Shown: positions 1 to 9,328 of the stretch, in pieces
Layout: the number at the start of each line of letters is the position of its first letter
Position numbering within the stretch: the first letter of the stretch is position 1
Assembly (NCBI RefSeq): GCF_023701695.1
Contig: NZ_JAJOZC010000001.1
Coordinates: 7,315,894 to 7,379,893 of the forward strand
DNA length: 64,000 bases
Reading direction: 5' to 3'
Source: Streptomyces sp. RKAG290
GTDB taxonomy: Bacteria > Actinomycetota > Actinomycetes > Streptomycetales > Streptomycetaceae
Notes under the pieces: generated by a model
The model's input: the letters and a program-made list of their open reading frames with translations, nothing else
Database searches by the model: none
Told to the model about the DNA's origin: nothing
Made by a program: the position numbers and the translations under genes

Positions 1-2
1 CG

Positions 3-1325
3 CGTCGGGGCCGGATCGTTGCCTGGACCGCCGGTATCGGCGCCGTGTGCGTCCTCGGCGCCGGCGGTGCCGGTGCGTGGATCTACAACGACCTCGACAG
101 CAACATCCATGGCGCCCACCTCGACGGCAAGCTCGGCGAGGACCGCCCGGAGAACATCAGTCCCGGGTCGCGGAACATCCTGGTCGTGGGCTCCGACAGC
201 AGGTCCGGGGCCAACGCCCGGTACGGCGGCATGGAGGGGGCACCATGCACTCCGACACGCTGATGGTCCTGCACATCCCCGCGAACCGGAAGTGGGCCGC
301 GGTCGTCTCCTTACCCCGCGACTCCTGGGTGCGAATACCGGCCTGCGACAAGGGCAACGGTACGACCTCCGAGGTCCATCACTTCAAGATCAACGAGGCG
401 TTCTCGCTCGGCGGCACAAGCGGCGAGGTGGCCGACGCCGCCGCTTGTACCATCAAGACCATCGAAGCCAACACCGGTCTGCGCATCGACAACTTCATGT
501 CGGTCGAATTCCAGGGGTTCAAGGGCATGGTCAACGCCCTGGGCGGCATAGAGGTCTGTCCTGAGCAGGCCATCCACGACAAGAAGGCCCACCTCGATCT
601 GGAGGCCGGCTGCCAGACGATCAGGGACGAGAAGGCGCTCGGCTACGTGCGTGCCCGCTACAGCGTGGGCGACGGCTCCGACACCGGACGCATCGGCCGC
701 CAGCAGGAGTTCATGTCGGCGCTGGCCGAGAAGGCCAAGTCGAAGATCACCGACGCCGGTGCCCTCTACAAGTTGCTGCAGTCCCTCACCAAGTCCCTGA
801 CCACGGACGACGACCTGGCCGGGGTGAAGCCGCTCACCGGCCTCGCGTCCGAGCTGAAGGGCGTCCCGGAGGACCGGCTGACGTTCCTCACCGTTCCCAG
901 CTATCCGCGCGAAGCCGACGTCCCGACGGACAAGGCCAACGTGGTGTGGCAGTACCCGCAGGCCGCCACCGTGTTCACTGCCCTGGCCAAGGACAGGGAG
1001 ATCGACAAGAAGAGCCTGGAGGCGGACGCGAAGGATCCGCTGTACGCGTCCTCCGTGCACGTGCGTGTCCTCAACGGATCGGACACCGGGGGAAGGCCGC
1101 CGCGGTCGCCGAGAGACTGCGCGAGGCCGGGTTCACCGTTACGGGCACCGGCAACGCGCCGCACACCGGCCGCACCACGGTCACCTACCCCCGGGCCTCG
1201 CCGACCGGGCCGCGGTCCTCGCGTCCCAGGTACCCGGCGCGCACGCTGTCGAGGACGCCGCCGCCCCGGCCGGCGAGGTCACCCTGGTGGCCGGCACCGA
1301 ACTGGACGTCGACGACCTGCGATAG
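3..1325 (+). CDS. LytR-CpsA-Psr (LCP) family protein, start outside window, frame broken three times
   Basis: LCP enzymes sit in the membrane and transfer lipid-linked glycopolymers to peptidoglycan. The window opens inside the N-terminal membrane segment (residues IVAWTAGIGAVCVLGAGG), followed by an extracytoplasmic LCP domain with the NILVVGSDSRSG strand, the SDTLMVLHI strand, and the arginine-rich RIGRQQEFM motif that contacts the pyrophosphate. A LytR_C domain follows (VHVRVLNGS onward) and ends at TAG 1323-1325. The protein is readable only by changing frame at G run 236-240, G run 1088-1092 and C run 1188-1192. In each case one added base restores the family sequence. I infer sequencing deletions in an intact gene; true decay is the alternative. 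The 5' end lies before the window. Confidence 0.85.
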
Positions 1326-1463
1326 GGCACCACATCAAGAGACCGAGCGAGCCGTGCTTCCGCGTCTGCGACAGGACGCGGGAGTACGGACTCCGCGTCC
1401 GTACCGGATGCCGTCGTGCTGCGGCGGAACCAACGGTGCTGCCGGCCGCGGATTCGCCCGCTG

Positions 1464-1634
1464 ACGTCGACGCCGACAATCGAGCGCACGATCTCGTGGC
1501 TGTCCGGCTACCGCAGACTCAGCCCCCGCTACGAACGCAACCCCCGCAACTCCCTGGCTTTTCTCGGCCTTGCCGCTGCCCTGTGCTGCGACAGGCGACT
1601 CCTCAGACCCACCACACTGGACACCGTCAAGTGA
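1464..1634 (+). pseudogene. C-terminal scar of an IS5-like (DDE) transposase
   Basis: About 55 codons read IERTISWLSGYRRLSPRYER and then AFLGLAAALCC. This is the typical end of IS5-group DDE transposases: the catalytic-Glu helix with ERT and W, then the RYER and alanine-rich segment. Nothing recognisable of the upstream catalytic domain remains between 1326 and 1463, and I saw no terminal inverted repeats. It is a dead fragment left downstream of the LCP gene. Confidence 0.6.
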
Positions 1635-1873
1635 CCAGGTCACTCAAACTTCGATGACACCCGCTCGAACTTCGATGGCACAGGACAGTCGCGAGCGCAC
1701 CGCCTGTCAGTCGCGCCATGACCCTTCATTCGGTGCTCGCCGAAGTCACCACCTTCACCTGACCACTCGTCCGGCAGGTGGTGACGTTTCCTCAGCAGGC
1801 GTTGGAATGCTTTCCGGGAAGCGGGCACCTGGACATCGCCAGCGAGACCCGATCCGCCGGGCGGCTCGGGAAG

Positions 1874-2194
1874 ATGTACCTATTCGACGAGGAGTTGGCC
1901 TTGCTGCTTCCCACACCGGGTGACTTGCGTGCCGCGTTGTCCCGCTACGCCGACGCGGTGATCGAGGACGAGCGCCGTTCCACCCCGGACACTCTCCGGC
2001 GGCGTGAGGACACGGCGTACACCCTGTGCATCATGACGGGTGTCACCGACGTAAAGCAGGCCCTGGCCGCTGCCGACGCACTGCTACGGCCGACCGCGCC
2101 CGAGGCACGGGCCGCGGCAGCAACAGACGCGCCGGACAATGCGAGCCGTCCCGGCGGCGCTCAGCGCACTTGTTCCGTCACTCTTGCCGTGTGA
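1874..2194 (+). CDS. DUF5133-like small protein
   Basis: This encodes 106 residues of unknown function. The segments LLLPTPGDLRAALSRYADAV, TAYTLCIMTG and the late helix ALAAADALL resemble the short DUF5133 proteins common in Streptomyces, which usually begin with a hydrophobic M-LLP stretch. I chose ATG 1874 because homologous sequence starts there. The open frame continues upstream to 1778, but that part looks unrelated. The C-terminal third (from about residue 75) is alanine-rich and low in information. It is a stand-alone gene between an IS scar and an acetyltransferase. Family assignment is from memory. Confidence 0.55.
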   Translation: MYLFDEELALLLPTPGDLRAALSRYADAVIEDERRSTPDTLRRREDTAYTLCIMTGVTDVKQALAAADALLRPTAPEARAAAATDAPDNASRPGGAQRTCSVTLAV

Positions 2195-2270
2195 GGCGGC
2201 GGGCCTGCGTCGTCGGGTGCCTGTTTCCAGTTCCTGACGACGTGTTCTGTCGGGGTGGCAAACTGAACAG

Positions 2271-2770
2271 GTGATCGACGATCTTCCTGTTGGGCTGCGG
2301 GCCCGGCACCCTGCCGAAGAGGACCACCCTCGCGTGCTCGCTGTACTGGACACGTGGTGGGCGGCCTGAAGGGGAAGGCGGGGGCGACGGAGCGTGCGTT
2401 GCTTCTGCCCCGGCTCTATTTCCAGCACTTCACCTCCACCAGTTTTCTGGTCGAACGCGGAGGCGGCGACGTTGCCGCTTTCCTGGTCGGCTTCCCGTCG
2501 CAGACCGAGCCCGAAACCGCCTATGTCCACTTCGTCGGCGTCGACCCTGTGCTGCATGGGCAGGGCCTCGGGCGTGTCCTCTACCGCACGTTCTTCGAGC
2601 TCGCCCGGTCACACGGGCGTCGCTATGTGCACTGCATCACGAGCCCGGAGAACGCGGCGTCACAGGCATTCCACACGCGGCTCGGCTTCGCCGCCTCACC
2701 CGTGAAGCCGGACTACGACGGTCCCGGGTTCGACCGGGTGGCGTTCACCATCGACCTTTCCGCGCAGTGA
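2271..2770 (+). CDS. GNAT-family N-acetyltransferase (one-base frame break)
   Basis: A predicted cytosolic acetyl-CoA-dependent acyltransferase of about 166 residues, substrate unknown. It starts at GTG 2271 (VIDDLPVGLRARHPAEEDHP). The acetyl-CoA loop is GVDPVLHGQGLGRVLY, matching the R/Q-x-x-G-x-G/A pattern, followed by a helix and the SPENAASQAFHTRLGF segment typical of GNAT motif B. The first 30 codons are in another frame from the rest. At 2359-2361 TGGTGGGCGGC would need one more G to give WWGGLKG and a single frame. I treat this as a sequence error. Confidence 0.75.
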
Positions 2771-2893
2771 TGCGGGTCCGATACGGGCAGCCGACTGGTA
2801 TGACGTTGGCCGTTTCGTTTGGATCTAGACTCTGCAGCGCGCTGCCGTCACCGGCTCTGAAGGCGCTGGATGTCCTGGATCACTGGAGGGAGG

Positions 2894-3364
2894 ATGGCGG
2901 TGCACATCGTGCCCTGGATACACGTCGTTCCGGAGCAAGGCGCCTTGCCAGTCGATCTACTGCTTCCCACGACCGGCAGGACGTACGTAGCCCGGCTCGA
3001 CGGCCGGGAGATGCACGACACGGACTCCGTCTTCCAGCAGTTCTACGACAGACTGCAGCTGCCGGATTACTTCGGGTGGAACTGGGATGCCCTCTCCGAC
3101 TGTCTGCGCGACCTGAAGTGGCTGCCCGCGGACCACTACGTACTCATCGTCGAGGCCGCGGACGAGGCACTGCCGGGCGATGCCGCCGGACGGCGGCTGC
3201 TCTTCAGGACGCTTCTACGGGCAGGACAGAGATGGTCCTCCGCACAGGGGCCCGAGGGCACTGACCTCAGCAGGCTCGTAGTCGTCATGTCCTGCGACGC
3301 GGCATCCGTTTCGGGACTGCAGGTGCAACTGCGCTTGTGCTGGGAAGAGACGACTTCGTCATAG
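2894..3364 (+). CDS. Barstar-like (barnase inhibitor) family protein
   Basis: This encodes 156 residues. Barstar-fold proteins bind and block secreted RNases or serve as immunity proteins for polymorphic toxins. The diagnostic core is present: REMHDTDSVFQQFYDRLQLP followed by DYFGWNWDALSDCLRDL, the helix-loop whose Asp/Asn residues plug the RNase active site. A C-terminal strand LSRLVVVMS follows. I chose ATG 2894 because GGAGGGAGG lies directly upstream. No RNase or other toxin gene lies beside it, so it is an orphan inhibitor or belongs to a toxin elsewhere. The next gene downstream is an IS scar on the other strand. Confidence 0.8.
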   Translation: MAVHIVPWIHVVPEQGALPVDLLLPTTGRTYVARLDGREMHDTDSVFQQFYDRLQLPDYFGWNWDALSDCLRDLKWLPADHYVLIVEAADEALPGDAAGRRLLFRTLLRAGQRWSSAQGPEGTDLSRLVVVMSCDAASVSGLQVQLRLCWEETTSS

Positions 3365-3372
3365 AAACGGCT

Positions 3373-3525
3373 TCATCTCGCGGACCAGAGGAAGATGTCT
3401 GCGACATGTAGTCCGGCCGGCAGATGGTGGCGGTCCTCTCGTAGCGGGTGGCGATGCCGCGCCACTGCTTCAGGCGGTTGATGCTCTGCTCGACGGTGTT
3501 GCGCTGATGCTGGTCGTGGGCGGCT
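3373..3525 (-). pseudogene. C-terminal scar of an IS5-like transposase
   Basis: Read on the minus strand, the fragment gives NTVEQSINRLKQWRGIATRY, then with one frame change an AGLHVADIFLWSAR end and stop TGA at 3373-3375. The pattern is an N-T-V-E-x-x-I-N-x-L-K-x-W-R-G helix with a terminal membrane-like IFLW tail. It is characteristic of a common actinomycete IS5-family transposase C-terminus. Upstream catalytic regions are absent. Confidence 0.6.
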
Positions 3526-3622
3526 GTCTGTGTCGTAGATCGTCCGGTGGGGTGGTCGGCCGATGAGTTCGCCGCCCTTGAACGGTCTACCCATCGACAA
3601 GACCGTTCTCGACAGGAGTGCC

Positions 3623-3991
3623 ATGTCCACCATCCAGCCAGTGATCGTGACTGCCGACCAGGACGTTCTGCTCGGCTTCTATACAGAATTGTTCGGCGCT
3701 GAGGAGATCTTCCGGGTGCCGGCGGAAGGCCCGGCCTTCTACCTCGGCTTGCGCATCGGCGACACGGACCTCGGGCTGGTGGCCAAGGAGGATCCCGGCA
3801 CCGGGGCCGGGGCGCGGATCCTGCTCAGCATCGGTGTCGACGACGTCGACGAGACGCTCGGCCGGGTGGAGGCGCTGGGCGGCTCGGTCCGCCGAGGCCC
3901 CAAAGACATGCCGTGGGGACAGCGCGTCGCCCACATCCAGGACCCCGACGGCAACCCGGTGAACCTCACTCAGCCGATTCCGGGCCGGTGA
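3623..3991 (+). CDS. VOC-superfamily (glyoxalase/bleomycin-resistance-like) protein
   Basis: This encodes 122 residues forming one vicinal-oxygen-chelate domain. The pattern is MSTIQPVIVTADQDVLLGFY, a central LLSIGVDDVDETLGRVEALG repeat unit and the closing HIQDPDGNPVNLTQ strand that usually carries the metal-ligating Glu. Here that position is Asn (NPVNL), so metal chemistry is doubtful. Such proteins range from glyoxalases to drug-binding resistance proteins; nothing nearby fixes the role. ATG 3623 has GACAGGAG 6-7 bases upstream. Confidence 0.8.
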   Translation: MSTIQPVIVTADQDVLLGFYTELFGAEEIFRVPAEGPAFYLGLRIGDTDLGLVAKEDPGTGAGARILLSIGVDDVDETLGRVEALGGSVRRGPKDMPWGQRVAHIQDPDGNPVNLTQPIPGR

Positions 3992-4243
3992 CACTGTTCC
4001 CGCATGCGCTGATCGGGGGCTGCCTGCGGGAGAGGTCAACTGCCGCTAGCGGCCCCGATGTTCGTCACCACGAGTACTGCGCGAAACAGGTGGGTGGCCT
4101 GGGCCGGGTCAGGACGGAGTCTGATGTCCTTCGACGTGGGTCTCTTCGCTCTGCAGCTTCATCCTTCGTCCGGCCTTTCGCCCTGCAGAGTGGCCTTTCG
4201 TCGAGGGCCCGGGGTAGTGGGTCGTGGCCGGTTGATCACGCGT

Positions 4244-4783
4244 TCAATCGGAGGGCGTGACCGGGGACCGCAGGCCGAGCCACTGCTCGGCGTCCCAGGC
4301 ATGGAACACCTCTATCCCGGTGAACCCCAGCTTCTCCGCGAGACGCATCGAGCCAGCGTTGGCGGTCTGGGTGGCGAGCACCACCGGCTCCCCGGGCAGG
4401 ACAGCGTCGAACCAGTCGAGTGCTGCCGCGCACGCCTCGGCGGCGTACCCGAATCCCCATGCTCGCGGCAGAAACAGGTAGCCGAGATCGACCTTCCCCA
4501 CGGCAGCCGGGCGATGGTGCTCCGTCGCCCGGCTGAGCAGGATCTCACCGATCATCGCCCCGTCGAGATCGACGACGAAACACCCGGGCCGCTGCCCAGG
4601 AACCTCGGGCACCTCGCGCTCGAGCTCGTCACGCGGGCGGGGTCCGCCGAGGTAGGTGTGCACCTCGGGCGACGCCAGCAATTCGATGAAAGCCGCACGG
4701 TCCCGAGCCTCGGGCTCACGGAGCACGAGCCTTTCGGTCCTGATCGGGGCAGGTGGCCAGGCGACGGCTCCGAGATCAGTCAT
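4244..4783 (-). CDS. GNAT acetyltransferase, RimJ/RimL-like
   Basis: This encodes 179 residues. The start IRTERLVLREPEARDRAAFIELL, middle ILLSRATEH, GYLFLPRAWGFGYAAEAC and end ANAGSMRLAEKLGFTGIE match the RimJ/RimL branch of GNAT enzymes, which acetylate protein N-termini or small amines. The acetyl-CoA turn is AWGFGYAAEA, with Phe where Q/R-x-x-G-x-G often has a small residue. I prefer ATG 4783 over GTG 4792 because AGGTGG sits 5-6 bases ahead of it. It stands alone; the substrate is unknown. Confidence 0.78.
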   Translation of the reverse strand: MTDLGAVAWPPAPIRTERLVLREPEARDRAAFIELLASPEVHTYLGGPRPRDELEREVPEVPGQRPGCFVVDLDGAMIGEILLSRATEHHRPAAVGKVDLGYLFLPRAWGFGYAAEACAAALDWFDAVLPGEPVVLATQTANAGSMRLAEKLGFTGIEVFHAWDAEQWLGLRSPVTPSD

Positions 4784-4878
4784 GCCGGCCACCTAATCAG
4801 CCGGCTCGGCAGCGATCAAGCCTCGCAGATCGATCGAGCTACCGGGTTCGTCACCAGGGTTGGCGTTGGGTAACCAGC

Positions 4879-5025
4879 TCAGCGGGCCATGAAGCGGTCC
4901 ATCTCCCTTGCCCGTGCGGCCAGGGCGGTGACGACGTCGGCTGATGCGGTGCAGGAATTGCCGGAGGTCTGCACATCGTGAGGGACGCCATCAGGTACCG
5001 GTCCGGTTTCAGGTTCGGACCTCAT
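4879..5025 (-). CDS. Small hypothetical protein, 48 residues
   Basis: This is a short open frame starting at ATG 5025 with GGAGAG about 6 bases upstream and ending at TGA 4879. The product begins MRSEPETGPVPDGVPHDVQ and ends in a charged helix ALAARAREMDRFMAR. Codon third positions are mostly G/C, as in neighbouring genes. I do not recognise it. It could be the surviving end of a longer gene or a true micro-ORF. Confidence 0.3.
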   Translation of the reverse strand: MRSEPETGPVPDGVPHDVQTSGNSCTASADVVTALAARAREMDRFMAR

Positions 5026-5102
5026 CGCGGTCTCTCCGGCTCAGACACCTCGAAGCGGAGTGGAAGGGCTCCCTGAGATCCGGCCCGATCCAAAAGAATG
5101 AC

Positions 5103-5762
5103 CTAGCGGCGCGCCAGGAGCACGCCACCGAGTCTGCGCGCGGCTGACGTGAGCGTGGGGTGGGTCTCGAGAGTGAAGCCGGCCTCGTCGAGCCAGGCAG
5201 CCACTTGACTCGGAGGGCGACGACGGACATAGGACTCCGGCCAACTCTCGCCGTCCTCCCGCGGTTTGGTCGGTGTGGGGTCGCCGACGTGGAAACCCAG
5301 CAGCAGCAGGCCGCCGGGCCGCAGCACCCGACGGAAGCCCGCAAGAACCGTGCCGATTGCTTCATCGGGGACGTGAATGATCGAGTACCAGGCGACAAGG
5401 GCAGCCAACGCGCCGTCAGTCAGGTCGAGTTGAGTCATCGACCCCACCTCGAAGCGCAGACCGGGATGTTCACTCCGCGCCACCTCGATCATCCGCGGTG
5501 ACAGATCGATGCCGAAGGCGTCCACCCCGAGGTCCCTCAGGTGGGCGGTGATCCTCCCAGGCCCGCAACCCACGTCCGCGACGGTTCCGCCGCCGTGTGC
5601 CCTTACCAACTCGGCGAACAGCGCCATGACGTCCCGCTCGGGCGGTAGTTCGGCCAGGAGGTTTCGTACCTCGTCCGCGTAGCTGATGGCGTCGGCGTCG
5701 TAGGACGCCCGGGTGTCCGCCAGCCACTTCTCGGCCTCTGGGCCCTCCCGTCCGGTGCTCAC
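5103..5762 (-). CDS. Class I SAM-dependent methyltransferase
   Basis: This encodes 219 residues starting at GTG 5762. The Rossmann-fold SAM site is clear: motif I VADVGCGPGRITAHL (about residues 61-75), the acidic end of strand 2 in AFGIDLS, motif post-I around GSMTQLDL, and the FRRVLRPGGLLLLGFH segment after strand 5. It methylates an unknown small molecule; the N-terminal SYDADAISYADEVR helix is typical of ubiquinone/menaquinone-like and antibiotic methyltransferases. No biosynthetic genes sit beside it. Confidence 0.85.
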   Translation of the reverse strand: MSTGREGPEAEKWLADTRASYDADAISYADEVRNLLAELPPERDVMALFAELVRAHGGGTVADVGCGPGRITAHLRDLGVDAFGIDLSPRMIEVARSEHPGLRFEVGSMTQLDLTDGALAALVAWYSIIHVPDEAIGTVLAGFRRVLRPGGLLLLGFHVGDPTPTKPREDGESWPESYVRRRPPSQVAAWLDEAGFTLETHPTLTSAARRLGGVLLARR

Positions 5763-5954
5763 ACCCGCAGGTTAGCCCACAAACCGGTCGCAGCGACCAG
5801 CATCCGGGGCCGCCGCCCCTCCCCGCGCACAGAGACAGATCGGAAAGGGCCCAGGAGCGCGACTTCGGCCATGTACGCGACTGGCTTCACCGCCGCCGGA
5901 TCGTGCCTTGTGTTGCGTCCGGGGCATCGCACCCTCCGCCCGCCCGTGCCCGGA

Positions 5955-6824
5955 TCAACTGCCCAGGACGACAGGTCCTGCGAGCACGCCCACGATGTGA
6001 GGCCATGCCTTCGCACCGAGGTCGGCGTCGGCTTCGGCAGTGCCGCCGTAGCGGAACCGGTGGGAAGGGGCGGCCGGTCCCTCCCCTGGCAACCGCGGGC
6101 GATGTCCGGCGTCGGACGCACTGATGACTTTGGCAGTGCGGCCCGCCGACGCCCTGCGTGACGCCAACTCCTGCGCGAACACCAACGATGGCCACATCTC
6201 GTCGTCACCACCCGCCACGAGCAGAATCTCAGCGGCGGACTGCTCGATCGGGATCACGGCCTGCCTCGCCGCCTCGTCAAAGGTCTGCCGACTGTGCTCG
6301 TAGTGCGTTCGGCAGGCGGTGGGCTCCCCTTGTGCTTCCGCGGGAGCCCAACTGTCGTCGTAGGGAACGAACGGGACAGACTCCTCCTGCCAGGTCCACG
6401 ACGAGCGATAGGGGTAGATCTTCCCGTCCGAACCGGGGCCGACGTTCGCCCAGACCACGGACGTGGGCGACAACGCGACCACCGCGTCAACACGCGGATC
6501 GTGGACGGCGAGGAGCAAGGCGGCTTCGGCACCCTTGGACAGCCCGAGCACACCTATCCTCTCCGCCCCCTTGGCCCGCAGCAGGTCGATCGCGGTACCG
6601 AAGTCTTCCAGTGGAATCTCGCAGATTCCCGCAGGCTGCCCGTCGCCGCCGAACCACCGGATCGACAGGGCTGTCATTCCGGTACGCGCGAACAGGCGGC
6701 AGCGGTCAGCTTCGATGCGGCCGCTCGAACCAGCCAGTACCAGCACGCCCACCTTGCTGCCGCCGACGGGCTCCACCATCACACCCTCGCACTGGGCATT
6801 GATCGTGTGCTCGATGATCTCCAC
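5955..6824 (-). CDS. Alpha/beta hydrolase, acyl-CoA thioester hydrolase/BAAT C-terminal type
   Basis: This encodes 289 residues. The catalytic triad is visible: nucleophile elbow GVLGLSKGAEAALLLA (Ser of GLSKG), acid in LLVAGGDDEMWPS, and His in SASDAGHRPRLP. The order, the GLSKGAE elbow and the WGG-style oxyanion region (FGGDGQP) fit the BAAT/acyl-CoA thioesterase C-terminal family. Prokaryotic members are usually single-domain hydrolases of unknown substrate. There is no signal peptide, so it is cytosolic. Confidence 0.75.
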   Translation of the reverse strand: MEIIEHTINAQCEGVMVEPVGGSKVGVLVLAGSSGRIEADRCRLFARTGMTALSIRWFGGDGQPAGICEIPLEDFGTAIDLLRAKGAERIGVLGLSKGAEAALLLAVHDPRVDAVVALSPTSVVWANVGPGSDGKIYPYRSSWTWQEESVPFVPYDDSWAPAEAQGEPTACRTHYEHSRQTFDEAARQAVIPIEQSAAEILLVAGGDDEMWPSLVFAQELASRRASAGRTAKVISASDAGHRPRLPGEGPAAPSHRFRYGGTAEADADLGAKAWPHIVGVLAGPVVLGS

Positions 6825-7166
6825 TGGACCCCCTTGTGGTGGACTCGTATCGGAGATCTTTCCAGGGGTGACCAGTCCGGCCCTACATGGGCATCCCGGG
6901 GCTGCTGGTGACCCCGGCGGACGGGACGAAGTCGGTCACCCTCGGCGGCCGGGCGTCGACACACTGCCCGTCAGGAACGGGACCGGCTCCCCGGTGAGAG
7001 TTGGCCCGGTCGGGAATGCCGGTCAGGGCGACTGTCCGGCTGGCTGACCCGCACATCCCGAGCCCTGCCCGTCGGATCATGGGCACAGATGCATGTCTCA
7101 CGACTGCTGTCTTCGCGGTGACGCGACGGCTGCCGTGTCGGGCGGGGCGCGGGTGCCGCTCGCGGC
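6825..7166. other. Intergenic stretch without a recognised gene
   Basis: 342 bases lie between the divergent hydrolase start at 6824 and the end of the VOC gene at 7167. A plus-strand frame after 6892 (MGIPGLLVTPADGTKSVTLG) looks peptide-like but stops quickly and matches nothing I know. No hairpin or repeat stands out. Confidence 0.4.
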
Positions 7167-7562
7167 CTATTTCTCCGGTGCCAGGGTGCGTAGGACGTCG
7201 AACTCGTTGCCCTCGGGGTCGGCCATGACCACCCAGTTCCGGTCCGGGCCCTGGCCTACATCCGTCGTGGTGGCGCCGAGACCGAGCAGTCTGGTCACCT
7301 CGTCCTCGGTGCTGCAGTCGATCGGGCTGACGTCGAGGTGCAGTCGGTTCTTGACGGTCTTGCCCTCGGGCACCTGGATGAACTGCAGGGTGGGCGGCAT
7401 CTGGCGGGCCCGAACGTCCTCTACGGTCGGTACCCAGGAGGCGATCTCGACCTTGCTCTCGCTCCGGTCGATCACCTTGAAGTCCAGGGCTGCGCACCAG
7501 AACGCCGCGAGCCTCTCCGGGTCTTGGCAGTCAACGGTCAACTCGGTGAACCTACTTGTCAC
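7167..7562 (-). CDS. VOC-superfamily protein (glyoxalase-like domain)
   Basis: This encodes 131 residues. It begins FTELTVDCQDPERLAAFWCAALDF, a standard opening of actinobacterial single-domain VOC proteins, and closes with WVVMADPEGNEFDVLRTL, where the Glu of NEF is the usual metal ligand. The middle FIQVPEGKTVKNRLHLDV carries the second His-containing strand (RLHLDV). The substrate is unknown. The next gene upstream (7985) is divergent. Confidence 0.8.
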   Translation of the reverse strand: MTSRFTELTVDCQDPERLAAFWCAALDFKVIDRSESKVEIASWVPTVEDVRARQMPPTLQFIQVPEGKTVKNRLHLDVSPIDCSTEDEVTRLLGLGATTTDVGQGPDRNWVVMADPEGNEFDVLRTLAPEK

Positions 7563-7984
7563 GGCGCTCCCAGGTAGTGCGGACGGCGCTCAGAATAGGC
7601 CGTCCTTCCGAAGGATTCGAGATCCTTCTGACCGATACGTACCTGACCTGGCATCAGGTAGGCGTAAAGCCCCTGATAGGAGCAGGTCTGCAAGCAGATT
7701 CCGGGCACCAGGGGCGTTTCGCGCGTTGGCCCGAACCACCTTTACCGGGTATGGCCGATGTCGGCCGAGTCGCCGGTTGTTGAGGCTCGGCCCGGTGGGT
7801 TCGCTGTCATTGAGCTTCTTCGAGTTGGCCACCGATCGGGTGATTGTGACTGGGCGCTTCACTTGGCGAGTGAGCGCTTGAGTGGGTGGCTGCAGCGTCC
7901 GGTGCCGGCAGCTGGGTGAGCCGCGGGCAAGGCCGATGAGCGACGATCAAGCTGTTGTCAGTGGCTGACTCTAGGGTCGGCCCT
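7563..7984. other. Divergent intergenic region, no recognised gene
   Basis: 422 bases lie between the divergent VOC (minus) and SUKH (plus) genes, so it must hold both promoters. A minus-strand frame at 7590-7862 (NARNAPGARNLLADLLLSGA, then RLPDARSG) looks protein-like but has no family I can name and lacks a start with a ribosome site. It may be an old insertion remnant. I could not place promoter boxes with confidence. Confidence 0.35.
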
Positions 7985-9129
7985 ATGACAGCAGACCTGG
8001 TCCATGCCTCATGGACTCGCATCGACGCGTGGCTGCGCGAGCACGTGCCCCGTACTTTCGCCACGCTTCGGCCGCCCGCCAGGAACGAGGAGATCGCGGC
8101 AGCGCAAGAGGAACTGGGAGTCACCTTTCCTCCGGACCTGGTCGCTTCACTCCTCCGACACAACGGGGCGCTGGAGGGAGCTGAGGCTTTCCGGTTCAGC
8201 ACGGGCGACCGGCTGCTCGGAGTGAGCGGGATCCTCGGGGATACCGAGTTCATGCGTGGCTTTGACCAAGGCATCGACGGGGAGGTCGAGGGCCACTGGC
8301 TTCGCAGCTACGTAAAGTTCGGTTCCTATGACGTGACGTCGGACGGTCTCCTGGTGGATTGCCGTACTGGGCGGGAATCCTTCGGTGCGATCGGGCGGTT
8401 CTTCGACGAGACCGGCACCAGTTTCGGACAGGCCGACTCGTTGGGTGGGTATCTGGCCGAATTGGCCGGCAAGCTTGAGCGCGGCAAGGACGGTGGTGTC
8501 GTCACGTTCAACGGCCGGCTGTTCTGGGAGGGGCCTCTGGCTCCCAGGCAGGAGTGCAGTGCCGACGATTCCCTTCCCGCGCCGGATGAGAAGCTGCCGG
8601 AGCTGGACCTGTCCCACAGTCCCACCGACCTCTTGCACGCGAGCTACTTGGACGGGCTTGAGGAACTCGGTGCACTGATCGCGATCCTGCCGTGTGAGCA
8701 GGTGGTTGAGGCCGCGCGGAAGCAGTTGCGCAGACTGGCGGTCGAATCGGGTCTGAACAAGTACCCGGAGGTCAAGTCAGCCCTGGACGTGTGGGAGTGC
8801 GGTGTGGCTCCACCGCGGCCGGACCAGACCGGGCCGCTCGCTTTGCGACTCCGCGCGGTGCTCGTGCAGGCCGACACCGGCCGAGACGTCACTCTCAGGT
8901 GGGCCGCGGAGAAGATAGCCCTCGGGATCTGGGGGTCCCCCTACAGGTCCGTGTACGAGAGCGCGGAAATCCGCAGTCATTTCACTGTCGACTGGCGTGC
9001 GGATCTGCATGCGGACCTGGGCAAGCCTCCGCTGCCGCCGATACCTGACGAGCGCTTCTGGGGGCTCTGCGCAACCCCGCCATCGACTCCAGTTGGTACG
9101 CAGCTGAGTACACCCAAGATCAGGACTGA
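7985..9129 (+). CDS. SMI1/KNR4 (SUKH) family protein, frame break near the C-terminus
   Basis: SUKH domains serve widely as immunity proteins against contact-dependent nuclease toxins and as regulatory scaffolds. The N-terminal 180 residues show the family pattern: ARNEEIAAAQEELGVTFPPD with LVASLLRHNGA, then GILG and a VDCRTGRESFGAIGRFFDET strand set. The C-terminal half (about 190-380) has helical WECGVAPPRP and LQADTGRD-like segments often found behind SUKH in Streptomyces. The reading frame ends cleanly (RNPAIDSSWYAAEYTQDQD, TGA 9127-9129) only if one G is added to the run 9060-9064. Start ATG 7985 is preferred over the upstream 7955 frame start. Confidence 0.75.
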
Positions 9130-9328
9130 CCCCGGGGATTTCGGCTCCGTGTGAGCAACGCGGTCGTCGATCTGCTCGCCGGTCAGGCGCCGGGCCTGCT
9201 GAAGGCGCTGCGCGAGCACGAACCGGACTTCGGAAGCTCATTGAGTCCTTGGAACTTCCAACAGAAGGCCTCGTCTGTAGCGCCGTTGGCCTTCGCTGCC
9301 CGATGTCGCGGTGCCATAGGGTCGCCGC

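Noticed and set aside
3..1325. LCP gene as a true pseudogene
   Set aside because: All three breaks are single-base losses in homopolymers, as in many other intact-looking genes here, so error is more likely than decay.
2818..2834. A further dre-like site (TTTGGATCTAGACTCT)
   Set aside because: The extra A within TGGATCTAGAC breaks the TGGTC half-site, so it does not match the consensus.
9151..9328. GTG frame reading SNAVVDLLAGQAPGLLKALR after the SUKH gene
   Set aside because: Protein-like for 30 codons but broken soon after and without a family match; too weak to list as a gene.
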